Notes: generated from the sequence alone by a model not told the origin. DNA of 64,000 bases from JADJOM01 sp963817435 (GCA_963817435.1 CAWFNY010000001.1:62001-126000); one strand, 5' to 3'; positions 1 through 8,915 are shown, counted from the first letter of the stretch. Program-made: numbers and translations.

Positions 1-1073
1 CGAGCGTCACTGGTACTCCGTGCGCTGGACGGGGCGGCTCGTCGCTCCGGTGAATGGGCCGGTCCACATCGGCATCGAGGGGGATGACGGCTTCCGGCTC
101 TTCGTCGACGACCGCCTGGTCCTCGATCGCTGGGAGAAGCGGGGCTACTCGTCGGAGAGCGCCGTGCTTCGACTCACCCGGGGGCGCCGCTATGCGCTCC
201 GGCTCGAGTTCCGCGAGCCGACCGGCAACGGCCGGGTCCGGCTCTTCTGGGACGTGGGACGGCGGGATGACGCGCAGGCCCGGATCGCGGAGGCGGTACA
301 GGCCGCGCGCGTGGCCGACGTGGCCGTGGTCGTGGCCGGCCTCGAGGAGGGGGAATTCCGCGACCGCGCCTCACTCGGCCTCCCCGGGCACCAGGCGGAG
401 CTGATCCGCCGGGTGGCGGCGACGGGCCGGCCGGTGATCGTGGTGATCGTCGGCGGTGGCGCGGTGACGATGCAGCCATGGCTCGACCGGGTCGCCGCGG
501 TGCTCGATGCCTGGTATCCCGGTGAGGCGGGCGGAGAGGCGATCGCCGCGATCCTCCTCGGCGAGGCGGCCGCCCGGCGGGCGGCTGCCGATCACCTTTC
601 CGCGATCGGTGGGCCAGCTCCCGCTGGTCTACAACCACAGGCCCACCGGCCGCGGGGACGATTACCTGGATGAAAGCGGACTCCCGCTCTTTCCCTTCGG
701 TTACGGGCTGGGCTACACGACCTTCGAATACACGGGGCTCGGCATCACCCGGGATTCCCTGGCGCCGGGCGATTCCGCGATCGTCCAGCTCACGGTGCGC
801 AACAGCGGCACGCGCGCGGGGGACGAGGTCGTCCAGCTCTACCTCCACCGGCCAGTCGCGTCCCTGGCGCAGCCGGTGATGCAGCTCAAGGCGTTTGCCA
901 GAGTTCACCTCGCGGCAGGCGAGGAGCGGGTGGTGCGCTTCGCGGTGGGCCACGCCGAACTCTCGACGCTGGATGCCGCGCTCCGGCCGGTCGTGGAGCC
1001 GGGTGAGGTCGAGGTGATGGTCGGTGCCTCCTCCCGCGATATCCGCCTGCGAGGAGCGTTCACCGTCCGGTAG
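1..1073 (+). pseudogene. Glycoside hydrolase family 3 beta-glucosidase, C-terminal part, frameshifted
   Basis: The gene enters from the left edge, so its N-terminal barrel is missing. The first ~85 codons read as a PA14 domain (DDGFRLFVDDRLVLDRW), the carbohydrate-binding insert of many GH3 enzymes. The alpha/beta sandwich follows (VADVAVVVAGL, GRPVIVVIVGGG, AWYPGEAGGEAIAAILLGEA), then PGGRLPITFP and a fibronectin-III-like C-terminal domain ending in a TAG stop. The reading frame changes at about 566-574: upstream codons are in frame 2 and downstream codons in frame 3, equivalent to one extra base in a run of G/C. Homology is uninterrupted across the shift, so this is either a recent disruption or a sequencing indel. 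Family members are usually periplasmic or secreted and release terminal sugars from beta-glucosides or xylosides; the exact substrate cannot be read from this part. Confidence 0.85.
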
Positions 1074-1212
1074 CCGAACCTCTCCTCCTCGCTTCTCCTG
1101 GCCCTGATTCAATCTGCGACGATCGCGGGCGCCGGCGCGCCAGAGTGGAACCGGAGGCAGCCGACCTTCGTACGACGGCGAACCTTCCACTCTCCCCTCT
1201 GCTGGAGACCGT

Positions 1213-2379
1213 ATGACTCGCGCCCGCCGGTTCGGAATGCTCGTCCTCACCCTCACCGGGCTGCTGTCCGTCACTGCGCACGCGCAGGACAGCGGCGCCT
1301 TCCTGGTCCGGCTCGGCAATGACACGACCAGTGTCGAGCGGTTCACCCTTTCCGCTTCTCGTCTCGAGATCGATCAGGCCAGCCGAGTGCCGCGCACCCT
1401 GCTCCGGCATGCCACCGTGCGCTTCGCGCCGAGCGGGGCCATCACCTCGGCGGAGGTGCGCATCACCAGGGCGGGAGCTCCAGCGGAAGCCCCGCCGCTG
1501 CAGCGCGTGACGGCGGCGTTCACCAGTGATTCGGTGCATGTCGAGATGCGCGCCGACACCAATGTCCGGAGGATGAGTGCGGCCGTTCCGGCGGGTGCGG
1601 CAGTGCCGGTGATCTCCGGCTGGACGATGTACGACATGCTCTCGATGCGGCTGGTGAAGCAGGGGGGCGACTCGCTCCACCTCCCGATGTACTATCTCGG
1701 CGCGCCCAATCTGAGCTGGGTGGCGATCCGGCGGCTCGGGAAGGATTCGGTCGACATCGAGACCGAGAACGATCAGTACCACGCGAAGATCGACCGCGCC
1801 GGCCGGCTGCAGGGCGCCCGTCCGATCCGTGGCACGCAGCAATTTTCCATCGAGCGGCAGGCGTCGCTCGACGTGAACGCCTATGCCGCCGCCTTTGCCC
1901 TCCGCGAACAGCAGGGCGGCCCGGCGGGTCAGCTCTCCCCGCGCGACACCGTGAACACGCCCGCCGCCGGGGCCACACTCTGGGTGGATTATGGGCGCCC
2001 TTCGGTGCGCGGCCGGACGATATTCGGCGGGGTGGTGCCGTGGGGTGAGGTCTGGCGCACCGGCGCCAACGCCGCGACCCAGTTCAAGACCGACAAGCCG
2101 CTTGTCTTCGGCAACATCGTCGTGCCCGCCGGGATGTACACGCTCTGGACCCTGCCGACCCGGACCGGCTGGACCCTGCTGATCAATTCGCAGACGGGGC
2201 AGTGGGGCACCGAACATGATCCGTCGAAGGATCTCTACCGGATCCCGATGAGCGTCCAGACCAATGCGTCGGTCACCGAACACTTCACCATTCACATCGC
2301 GCCGAACGACAAGGGGGGACAGATCCATTTCGTCTGGGATCGCACCGTTGCCGCGGTCGATTTCACAGTGCAGCAGTAG
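1213..2379 (+). CDS. DUF2911 domain secreted protein
   Basis: A 388-residue protein with a Sec signal peptide (about residues 1-25, ending AHAQ). Residues ~250-388 match DUF2911: VDYGRPSVRGRTIFG, VPWGEVWRTGANAAT, PAGMYTLWTLP and GQWGTEHDPSKDLYR. The first ~220 residues are a less conserved beta-rich region. DUF2911 proteins are common exported proteins of unknown function in Bacteroidota and Gemmatimonadota. The gene stands alone, with a hairpin terminator directly downstream. The function is unknown; the family call is firm. Confidence 0.85.
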   Translation: MTRARRFGMLVLTLTGLLSVTAHAQDSGAFLVRLGNDTTSVERFTLSASRLEIDQASRVPRTLLRHATVRFAPSGAITSAEVRITRAGAPAEAPPLQRVTAAFTSDSVHVEMRADTNVRRMSAAVPAGAAVPVISGWTMYDMLSMRLVKQGGDSLHLPMYYLGAPNLSWVAIRRLGKDSVDIETENDQYHAKIDRAGRLQGARPIRGTQQFSIERQASLDVNAYAAAFALREQQGGPAGQLSPRDTVNTPAAGATLWVDYGRPSVRGRTIFGGVVPWGEVWRTGANAATQFKTDKPLVFGNIVVPAGMYTLWTLPTRTGWTLLINSQTGQWGTEHDPSKDLYRIPMSVQTNASVTEHFTIHIAPNDKGGQIHFVWDRTVAAVDFTVQQ

Positions 2380-2406
2380 TTCGCGTTCGCTCATGACCCG
2401 ACGGTA

Positions 2407-2440
2407 GGGCGGTTCCGCGAGGGACCGCCCTTTCGCCTTT
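2407..2440 (+). terminator. Rho-independent terminator after the DUF2911 gene
   Basis: A 10-bp stem (GGGCGGTTCC at 2407-2416 with GGGACCGCCC at 2421-2430, one G-U pair) closes a GCGA tetraloop. It is followed by the interrupted T-rich tract TTTCGCCTTTT. It lies 28 bp after the DUF2911 stop codon. Confidence 0.8.
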
Positions 2441-2483
2441 TCCCGCCGTCCTCTATCGTAGGTCACCCTCAACAGGATCTTCA

Positions 2484-3794
2484 ATGCGTCCGATCGTCGC
2501 GCTGGCACTTCCCGCCCTTCTGGTCGCTGCGCCGCTCGCCGCCCAGACCGACGCCGAGATCGCGGCCGCGACGATCCGGATCGCGCCGCGGATGATCGAG
2601 ATCCGGGAGGACATCCATCGCAACCCGGAGCTGAGCAATCGGGAGACGCGCACCGCCGCGCTCGTCGCCGCCGAGCTCACCCGGCTCGGCTTCGAGGTCA
2701 GGACCGGCGTCGCCCATACCGGCGTGATCGGGATCCTGCGCGGCGCCAAGCCGGGGAAGGTCGTCGCCGTCCGCGCCGACATGGACGCGCTCCCCGTCAC
2801 CGAGCAGACCGATCTCCCCTTCAAGTCGGTCGCCAGGGCGACCTACCTCGGCCGCGAGGTGGGTGTCTCTCACGCCTGCGGCCACGACATCCACGTCGCC
2901 TCCGAACTGGGCGTCGCCAATATTCTCGCGGGGATGAAGCAGCGTCTGGCTGGTACGGTCGAGTTCATCTTCCAGCCGGCGGAGGAAGGTGCACCAGACG
3001 GCGAAACCGGCGGGGCCAAGCTGATGGTGGAGGAGGGCGCCCTCGAGAATCCGCGCCCCGATCTCATCCTCGGCTTCCACACCCAGGGCGGGCCGCCCGA
3101 CGCGCCGGGCAATGACGAGCAGCTCGGCCGTATCTCCTATTCGCCCGGACCGGCACTCGCGTCGGCCACCAAGTGGACGGCCCATGTCGTCGGCCGCCAG
3201 GCGCACGGCTCCACGCCGCAGCTCAGCATCGACGCGATCGTGACGGCCTCCCAGGTCGTGCTCGGGCTGCAGACGATTCACTCGCGCAACGTCTCCCCCT
3301 TCGCGCCGAGCGTGCTCACGGTCGGCGTCTTTCGCGCGGGGGACCGGAACAACATCATCTCCGGGGATGCCTATCTGGAGGGCACCATCCGCACGTTCGA
3401 CGACAGCCTCATGGGCTTCTACGAGCAGCGCATGCGGGAGGTCTTCGATGGCGTGACGCGCGCTGCGGGCGCCAGCTACACCATCGACTTCAGCGAGCCC
3501 TATCCGGTGACCGTCAACGACAGCGGGCTCAGCGCCCGCTTTGCGCCGGTGCTCTCGCGGGTCGTGGGCGCGGACCACATCCGCCAGGCGCCGCCGCTCA
3601 CCGGCGCCGAGGACTTCTCCTACTTCGCGCGCGTGGTGCCGGGGTTCTTCTTCTTCGTCGGCGTCGTGCCGGATGGCAAGGTCTCCGGTGGCCACCACAC
3701 GCCGACCTTCTATGCCGACGATCAGGCGATTCCGGTCGCGATGCGCGCGATGACCGCGCTGGTCATCAACGCGCTGGGCACGCCGGGGAAGTAG
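2484..3794 (+). CDS. M20 family amidohydrolase (N-acyl amino acid amidohydrolase-like), exported
   Basis: A 436-residue metallopeptidase of the M20D/IAA-amino-acid hydrolase type. A signal peptide (ALPALLVAAPLAAQ) suggests a periplasmic location, whereas most relatives are cytoplasmic. Visible metal and catalytic motifs are RADMDALP (~res 93), HACGHDIH (~130, with the family's conserved cysteine) and QPAEEG (~166); GAEDFSYF lies near the C-terminus. The dimerisation lid domain sits in the middle (SATKWTAHVVGRQAHGS). The family hydrolyses amide bonds of N-acylated amino acids or amino-acid conjugates; the substrate cannot be decided here. It is a single-gene unit between two hairpins. Confidence 0.88.
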   Translation: MRPIVALALPALLVAAPLAAQTDAEIAAATIRIAPRMIEIREDIHRNPELSNRETRTAALVAAELTRLGFEVRTGVAHTGVIGILRGAKPGKVVAVRADMDALPVTEQTDLPFKSVARATYLGREVGVSHACGHDIHVASELGVANILAGMKQRLAGTVEFIFQPAEEGAPDGETGGAKLMVEEGALENPRPDLILGFHTQGGPPDAPGNDEQLGRISYSPGPALASATKWTAHVVGRQAHGSTPQLSIDAIVTASQVVLGLQTIHSRNVSPFAPSVLTVGVFRAGDRNNIISGDAYLEGTIRTFDDSLMGFYEQRMREVFDGVTRAAGASYTIDFSEPYPVTVNDSGLSARFAPVLSRVVGADHIRQAPPLTGAEDFSYFARVVPGFFFFVGVVPDGKVSGGHHTPTFYADDQAIPVAMRAMTALVINALGTPGK

Positions 3795-3807
3795 GCATCC
3801 GATGCGG

Positions 3808-3831
3808 GCGGGTCGCCTTCTGGTGACCCGC
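3808..3831 (+). terminator. Terminator-like hairpin after the M20 gene
   Basis: A 10-bp stem (GCGGGTCGCC / GGTGACCCGC, one G-U pair) closes the loop TTCT. No T-tract follows, so it may be a weak or Rho-assisted end, or an mRNA 3' stabiliser, ahead of the dehydrogenase operon. Confidence 0.5.
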
Positions 3832-3895
3832 AACGTATCTTGACCCGTCCCGCGCGCCGTCCGATCTTCCCGGGCGCCCAACCCCAGCCCATGGC

Positions 3896-4990
3896 ATGAC
3901 GTCCCCCGATAGCTCCGCCTCCAGCGTGCCGCTTCCAGCCGGTCTCCAGCGGTGGCAGCTGCTCGAGTTGTACCACTGGATGCGGATGACCCGCTCCCTC
4001 GAGGAGCGGCTGGTGCTGCTGCACCGGCAGGGGAAGGTGGTCGGCGGGCTGTTCCGCTCGCTCGGCCAGGAGGCCGATGCCGTCGGGAGTGCCTACGCCC
4101 TCCAGCCCGGCGACATCCTCTCGCCGCTCATCCGCAATCTCGGTTCGATGCTGGTGAAGGGGGCGACACCGCTCGAGGTGCTGCGCCAGTACATGGCCAG
4201 GGCCGAGAGTCCCACGGCCGGCCGCGAGCTGAACATCCACTTCAACGATCTCGATCGCGGTTTCCTCGGCCAGGTCTCGCCGCTCGGGGCGATGGTGCCG
4301 GTCATGGCCGGCATCGCGCTGCATTTCAAGCTGACCAAGCAGCCCCGCGTAGGCATGGTCTACGTCGGCGATGGCGCGATGAGCACCGGCGCGTTCCACG
4401 AGGGGATCAATTTTGCCGCCGTGCAGCGGCTCCCCCTGGTGGTCATCTGCGAGAACAACGGTTACGCCTACAGCACGCCGGCCCGGCTGCAGACCGCTGC
4501 GGCCCACCTCAGCGACAAGGCGATCGGATACGGCATTCCCGGGTTGCGCGCCGACGGCAACGATGTGATCGCCACCTACGAGACTGCCAGAATCGCCGTG
4601 GACCGCGCCCGCGCCGGGGGCGGGCCGACACTGGTGGAGCTGGTCACCTACCGGCGGAAGGGGCACGCCGAGCACGACGATCAGCGTTACGTGCCGGCGG
4701 GCGAGATCGAAGGCTGGGAGAAGCACGATCCCATCGATCGCTACCGGGCCCGGCTGCTCGAGTCACGCTGGATCTCCGAGCCGGATCTCGCACTCTCCGA
4801 CGAGCGGATCGCCGGGGAACTCGACGCCGCCGTGGCGCGTTGTCTCGATGAGCCGTTCCCGGCCGCAGACACCGCGCTGACCGGCGTCTACGCCGATCCT
4901 CCCGCGGCGCCCATCGAATGGTACCGCGCGCTGCCCGCCTATCCGGAGTCGCTGAAGGACACCCGCGCCTTCGAGGCGCCGCATGACTGA
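3896..4990 (+). CDS. 2-oxoacid dehydrogenase E1 component, alpha subunit
   Basis: A 364-residue thiamine-diphosphate-dependent E1 alpha. The ThDP/Mg motif begins GDGAMSTGAFHEG (~res 159) and ends VICENN; the phosphorylation-loop region is YRRKGHAEHDDQRY. It is co-transcribed with E1 beta (8-bp overlap) and E2. With E1 beta it decarboxylates a 2-oxoacid and reductively acylates the lipoyl group of E2. Sequence alone does not separate pyruvate from branched-chain 2-oxoacid specificity; the alpha/beta split and the overall motifs fit either PDH of the heterotetrameric type or BCKDH. No E3 gene is in the window. Confidence 0.92.
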   Translation: MTSPDSSASSVPLPAGLQRWQLLELYHWMRMTRSLEERLVLLHRQGKVVGGLFRSLGQEADAVGSAYALQPGDILSPLIRNLGSMLVKGATPLEVLRQYMARAESPTAGRELNIHFNDLDRGFLGQVSPLGAMVPVMAGIALHFKLTKQPRVGMVYVGDGAMSTGAFHEGINFAAVQRLPLVVICENNGYAYSTPARLQTAAAHLSDKAIGYGIPGLRADGNDVIATYETARIAVDRARAGGGPTLVELVTYRRKGHAEHDDQRYVPAGEIEGWEKHDPIDRYRARLLESRWISEPDLALSDERIAGELDAAVARCLDEPFPAADTALTGVYADPPAAPIEWYRALPAYPESLKDTRAFEAPHD

Positions 4991-5963
4991 AGTCACCTAT
5001 CTCGAGGCGATCCGCCAGGGGATCTGGGAGGAGATGGAGCGCGACCCCTCCGTCTTCCTCATCGGTGAGGACATCGGCGCGCTCGGCGGGCCCTTTCGGG
5101 TCACGGAAGGCATGCTGGCGCGGTTCGGCGCGGAGCGGGTCATCGACACGCCGGTCAGCGAGCAGGCGATCATCGGGGCCGCGGCGGGCGCGGCGCACAT
5201 GGGCCACCGGCCGGTGTGCGAGATGCAGTTCATCGACTTCATCGCCTGCGCCTACGACATGCTGACCAACTACGTCGCGACCGCTCGCTACCGGGCGGGG
5301 CTGCGCACCCCGATGGTCGTCCGGGGACCGAGCGGTGGGTATGTCCGGGGCGGGCCGTTCCACAGCCAGAACCCCGAGGCGGCGTTCGTCCATACGCCCG
5401 GACTCAAGATCGTCTGCCCGGCGACCGTCCGGGACGCGAAGGGGCTGATCAAGGCGGCCATCCGGGACGAGGATCCGGTGCTCTTCTTCGAGCACAAGTA
5501 TCTTTATCGCCGGGTCAAGGAGGACCTCCCGGAGGGGGAGGAGATCCTGACGCCCATCGGCTCGGCCAGGGTGGCGCGGGCGGGAACCGCGCTGACCATC
5601 ATCACCTGGTCCGCGATGGTCTGGAAGGCGCTGGAAGCGGCCGAGCAACTGGAGCGGGAGGACGGAATGCAGGTGGAGGTGCTCGATCTCCGCACCCTCC
5701 TCCCGATGGACGACGCCGCGATCATCGAGTCAGTGAAGAAGACCAGCCGCGTCCTGGTGGCCCACGAGGACACCCGCACCGGTGGAGTGGCGGGCGAGAT
5801 CACCGCCCGGATCAATGAGCACTGCTTCGAGTGGCTGGATGCGCCGGTGCGCAGGGTCTGCGCGCATGACGTGCCGCTGCCGTACGCACCGCCGCTGGAA
5901 GACTACGTGTTGCCGCAGAGTGAGGATCTGGTAGCCGCCTCCCGGTGGCTTGCCGCATACTAA
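4983..5963 (+). CDS. 2-oxoacid dehydrogenase E1 component, beta subunit
   Basis: A 326-residue transketolase-type beta subunit. It starts with VTYLEAIRQGIWEEMERD and contains the typical VFLIGEDIGALGGPFRVTEG, DTPVSEQAIIGAAAGAA, FEHKYLYRR and transketolase C-terminal (VLDLRTLLPMD) segments. The ATG lies inside the last codons of the alpha gene (ATGACTGA overlap), consistent with translational coupling and 1:1 assembly into the alpha2-beta2 E1. An unusual hairpin region separates it from the E2 gene. Confidence 0.93.
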   Translation: MTEVTYLEAIRQGIWEEMERDPSVFLIGEDIGALGGPFRVTEGMLARFGAERVIDTPVSEQAIIGAAAGAAHMGHRPVCEMQFIDFIACAYDMLTNYVATARYRAGLRTPMVVRGPSGGYVRGGPFHSQNPEAAFVHTPGLKIVCPATVRDAKGLIKAAIRDEDPVLFFEHKYLYRRVKEDLPEGEEILTPIGSARVARAGTALTIITWSAMVWKALEAAEQLEREDGMQVEVLDLRTLLPMDDAAIIESVKKTSRVLVAHEDTRTGGVAGEITARINEHCFEWLDAPVRRVCAHDVPLPYAPPLEDYVLPQSEDLVAASRWLAAY

Positions 5964-6032
5964 GGTTATGGGCTATTGGCCGTGGGTCCGGTGAGACCGC
6001 ACAGCCCATAGCCCAGAGCCCATAGCCTTTTT
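5964..6032 (+). promoter_or_regulatory. Intergenic hairpin with T-tract between E1 beta and E2 (possible attenuator)
   Basis: GGTTATGGGCT (5964-5974) can pair over 11 bp, with one G-U, with AGCCCATAGCC (6017-6027), and five T follow. A second AGCCCATA copy (6003-6010) can compete for the same left arm. The layout is therefore a terminator-like stem plus an alternative stem, placed inside an operon 15 bp before the E2 start. The structure is visible; a regulatory role is inferred. Confidence 0.55.
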
Positions 6033-6046
6033 CGGAGACTATTCGC

Positions 6047-7381
6047 ATGGCCCGCATTGATGTCATCATGCCCCAGATGGGCGAATCCATCGCCGAGGGG
6101 ACGCTCTCGAAGTGGCTCAAGAACGTTGGCGATGAAGTGAAGCGCGACGAGCCGATGTTCGAGATCTCCACCGACAAGGTGGACGCGGAGATCCCCGCGC
6201 CCAACGCCGGCGTGCTGGCCGAGATCCTGGTGCAGCAGGGCGAGACGGTCGCGGTGAACACCGTGGTAGCCCGCCTCGAGACCGAGAAGGGTGCCGTCAC
6301 CTCGGCGCCCGCCCCGGCCCCTGCTGCCCCAGCGCCCGCGGCGCCGCCGGCCGCGGCGAAGCCCGTTCCCGCGCCGACCCCCGCACCCGCCCCCGTGGTC
6401 GCGGCGCCCGCTCCGTCAGGCAACGGCCCGGAGACCGCCGAGGAGCGGCTGCGGCGGAAGTCCACGCCGCTGGTCCGGAAGATCGCCGCGGAGCATGGGA
6501 TCGATATCGGCACTGTCGCTGGCAGCGGCATCGCCGGCCGCGTCACCAAGAACGATCTGCTGGGCTTTCTGGAGACCGGCGCGCCGGCGCCGGCGCCTGT
6601 GGCCGCACCGATGGCCGCGAAGGCGCCCGCCGCTCCTGCGGTGGCCGCCTCACACGGCCCCGCGGCCGAGGCGTGGGCGGGCGACCGGGTCGAGCCCTGG
6701 TCGCGCATCCGGAAGCTCACCGCCGAGCACATGATCATGTCGCGGCGGGTCTCTGCCCATGTGCAGACGCTCTTCGAGATCGACTACACCCGGGTCTCGC
6801 AGATCCGCGCCAGGCGGAAGAAGGAATTCTCCGAGCGGGGGGTGAACCTCACCTACCTGGCGTTCATCGCGAAGGCCATCGCCGACAACCTGCGCAAGCA
6901 TCCCGGCCTCAACGCGGCCGTGTCCGCGGATGCCACGATCTTCCGCCGGGACATCAATCTCGGCATTGCGGTGGCGCTCGACTGGGGACTCATCGTGCCG
7001 GTGATCCGGCACGCCGACGAGCTGTCGCTGCTCGGGATGGCGCGGGCCATTGCCGATCTCGGTGAGCGGGCCCGCACCAAGAAGCTGAGCCCGGACGACG
7101 TGCAGCGCGGGACGTTCACGATCACCAACCCGGGTGTCTTCGGCTCGCTCGCGGGGCTGCCGATCATCAATCAGCCGCAGGTTGCGATCCTCGGCGTCGG
7201 CACGATCGAGAAGCGCGCAGCGGTCGTCACCCTCCCCGACGGGACCGACACGATCGCCGCGCGGCTCAAGGGGCATCTCACGATGTCCTTCGACCATCGG
7301 GTGGTGGATGGCGCCGACGCCGATCGTTTCCTCGCCGATGTGAAGAAGATGCTCGAGGCCTTCCCCGAGGACGCCGGCTGA
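6047..7381 (+). CDS. Dihydrolipoamide acyltransferase (E2) of 2-oxoacid dehydrogenase complex
   Basis: A 444-residue E2. It has an N-terminal lipoyl domain (1-~80; lipoyl-lysine in EISTDKVDAEI at ~res 43) and an Ala/Pro-rich swinging linker (~85-130). A peripheral-subunit-binding domain follows (STPLVRKIAAEHGIDIGTVA, then GRVTKNDLL), a second Ala/Pro linker, and the catalytic core ending in HRVVDGADADRFL (~res 417), which carries the active-site His and Asp. It transfers the acyl group to CoA and forms the complex core. The single lipoyl domain is typical of branched-chain and many bacterial PDH E2 proteins. Confidence 0.93.
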   Translation: MARIDVIMPQMGESIAEGTLSKWLKNVGDEVKRDEPMFEISTDKVDAEIPAPNAGVLAEILVQQGETVAVNTVVARLETEKGAVTSAPAPAPAAPAPAAPPAAAKPVPAPTPAPAPVVAAPAPSGNGPETAEERLRRKSTPLVRKIAAEHGIDIGTVAGSGIAGRVTKNDLLGFLETGAPAPAPVAAPMAAKAPAAPAVAASHGPAAEAWAGDRVEPWSRIRKLTAEHMIMSRRVSAHVQTLFEIDYTRVSQIRARRKKEFSERGVNLTYLAFIAKAIADNLRKHPGLNAAVSADATIFRRDINLGIAVALDWGLIVPVIRHADELSLLGMARAIADLGERARTKKLSPDDVQRGTFTITNPGVFGSLAGLPIINQPQVAILGVGTIEKRAAVVTLPDGTDTIAARLKGHLTMSFDHRVVDGADADRFLADVKKMLEAFPEDAG

Positions 7382-7382
7382 G

Positions 7383-7712
7383 ATGGCACGGCTGCTCTCG
7401 ATCGCCCGCGCCATGGTTTCGCCGGAACGGGAGGAGGAGTACGTCCGCACCATCCACGCCCTGGCGGAGCTGGGTGCGGGCAGGGGTCAGCACCTCTGGC
7501 TCTTCCGGAGCGGTCACGAGCCGGGCGCCTATATCGAGTTCAGCGAGAGCCCGACCGAGCATTCCCATCGCGCCCGCGCGTCGCGCACCGACCTCGAGGC
7601 CAGGCTCGAGGCGCGGCTCATGGAGATCGCACGGTACGCTCCCGGCCACCGGGATCTCTGGGAGGAAGTGCCGGTACCGGCGAAGGACGATGCAGCGGAA
7701 CCAGAGTCATAG
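7383..7712 (+). CDS. Small protein of unknown function downstream of E2
   Basis: A 109-residue, soluble, charged protein starting 1 bp after the E2 stop codon, so it is probably in the same transcript. It opens with a beta strand (ARLLSIARAMV), then has a helix with an acidic patch (SPEREEEYVRTIHALAELG), HLWLFRS, and a long Arg/Glu-rich helix. The alternation is reminiscent of dimeric ferredoxin-like (ABM-type) folds, but I do not recognise a family and assign no function. Confidence 0.6.
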   Translation: MARLLSIARAMVSPEREEEYVRTIHALAELGAGRGQHLWLFRSGHEPGAYIEFSESPTEHSHRARASRTDLEARLEARLMEIARYAPGHRDLWEEVPVPAKDDAAEPES

Positions 7713-7743
7713 CGGGCCGCTGCAGGCGGCCCATAGCTGTTTT
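7711..7743 (+). terminator. Hairpin with T-tract before the small protein gene
   Basis: GGGCCGC (7714-7720) pairs with GCGGCCC (7726-7732) around a TGCAG loop. The outer AGC/GCT pairs skip an ATA bulge, and TTTT follows at 7740-7743. The right flank GCCCATAGC...TTTTCGGA resembles that of the E1 beta-E2 hairpin. It is a likely end of the dehydrogenase operon. Confidence 0.6.
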
Positions 7744-7770
7744 CGGATCATGCAGACAGACGAGGTTGGA

Positions 7771-8037
7771 ATGCCACGCCGCACTATCGAAGCCAACGGT
7801 CAGGTGTGGGACGTGAGTCCCACGGGCCGCGTAACCCAGTATGCCCGCGATGAATTCGGCGTCATGTTCCGCCGGCGGGGCGGTGGCGCCGCCGACCTGC
7901 GGGTGTCGCGCTTCTCACCGCTCGGTGCCCGCAACCCGGAGGACGCGCTTGCGGAACTCTCGCAGGCCAGCCTGCAGGAGCTGTTCGAGCGTTCGCAGCC
8001 GTCGTGGACCGCGCCCGAGACGGGATACGTCCGCTGA
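7771..8037 (+). CDS. Small basic protein of unknown function
   Basis: An 88-residue protein from the ATG at 7771 (GAGG-like site GAGGTTGGA just upstream; an in-frame ATG at 7750 is an alternative). It has a predicted beta-rich start (IEANGQVWDVSPTGRVTQY), a basic loop MFRRRGGG and a C-terminal helix. The 3' end overlaps the PHP gene by 34 bp. No family is recognised. Codon use matches its neighbours and supports real coding. Confidence 0.55.
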   Translation: MPRRTIEANGQVWDVSPTGRVTQYARDEFGVMFRRRGGGAADLRVSRFSPLGARNPEDALAELSQASLQELFERSQPSWTAPETGYVR

Positions 8038-8915
8038 GCGCCCCCATCGAGGGCGCGCTGCGGCAGGTCGATCTCCACCTTCATTCCACCGCGTCCGACG
8101 GCGGCTATCCCCCCGAGGAGGTGGTGGCTCGTGCGGCGCGGGCGGGCCTGACCGCGATTGCGCTGACCGACCACGATACTCTCGACGGTCTGCCGGCCGC
8201 GGTCGCGGCCGGGGAACGTCTGGGCGTTCGCGTGGTCAGCGGCTGCGAATTCTCGGTCGCCGCTCCGTGGGGTGAGATGCACCTGCTGGGATATTTCCTT
8301 CCTCTCGGCTGGAAGCCGCTCGACGACTTCCTCGCGCGCTGCCGCGCCGATCGGGAACGCCGGGGCGGCGAGATGGTGCGAAAGCTCCAGGGCCTCGGCC
8401 TCCAGATCGAACTCCAGGACCTGCTGGCGGAGTCTGGCGGTGGCGCCATCGGCCGGCCGCACGTCGCCCGCGCGCTCCTCAGGCGCGGACAGGTGACCAC
8501 GATCCAGGAAGCGTTCGATCGCTATATCGGCTGGGGACGGCCCGGGTTCGAGGAGAAGCGGCTGCCCACCTTCCGTGAGGTGGCCGAACTGGTACATGCG
8601 GCCGGCGGCATCGTGTCGGCGGCGCACCTGCGCGACCGGGGCACCCGCACGCTCCTCACCAATCTTCGCGCGGAGGGCCTCGACGCCGTCGAGACCCGGC
8701 ACCCCGTGCACGATGCCGATGCCCGCGCCCGGCTCACCGATATCGCGCTCTCCATCGGCATCGAACGGAGCGGCGGGTCCGACTGGCACAACGACGAGCC
8801 GACGATGCTGGCGCACGCCCAGATCGGAGGGCAGGAGGTGCCCGAGGAGTGGCTCGACGCGCTGGAACGGGTTCGTCCCGCGCCCCGGGAACCGATCGCC
8901 GCGACTGGGAATTGA
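8004..8915 (+). CDS. PHP domain phosphoesterase (3',5'-nucleoside bisphosphate phosphatase-like)
   Basis: A 303-residue protein with the PHP metal motifs DLHLHSTASDG (~res 23), LTDHDTLDG (~54), the GCEFS motif, AAHLRD (~210) and a late GGSDWHND (~253). The length and the insert between the GCEFS and AAHLRD motifs match the YciV/TrpH (RnaAM) group, which removes the 3' phosphate from pAp-type nucleotides and 5' nucleotides from short RNAs. The GTG start at 8004 overlaps the upstream gene; no ATG lies before the first metal motif. The group assignment is moderate, the PHP fold certain. Confidence 0.8.
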   Translation: MDRARDGIRPLSAPIEGALRQVDLHLHSTASDGGYPPEEVVARAARAGLTAIALTDHDTLDGLPAAVAAGERLGVRVVSGCEFSVAAPWGEMHLLGYFLPLGWKPLDDFLARCRADRERRGGEMVRKLQGLGLQIELQDLLAESGGGAIGRPHVARALLRRGQVTTIQEAFDRYIGWGRPGFEEKRLPTFREVAELVHAAGGIVSAAHLRDRGTRTLLTNLRAEGLDAVETRHPVHDADARARLTDIALSIGIERSGGSDWHNDEPTMLAHAQIGGQEVPEEWLDALERVRPAPREPIAATGN

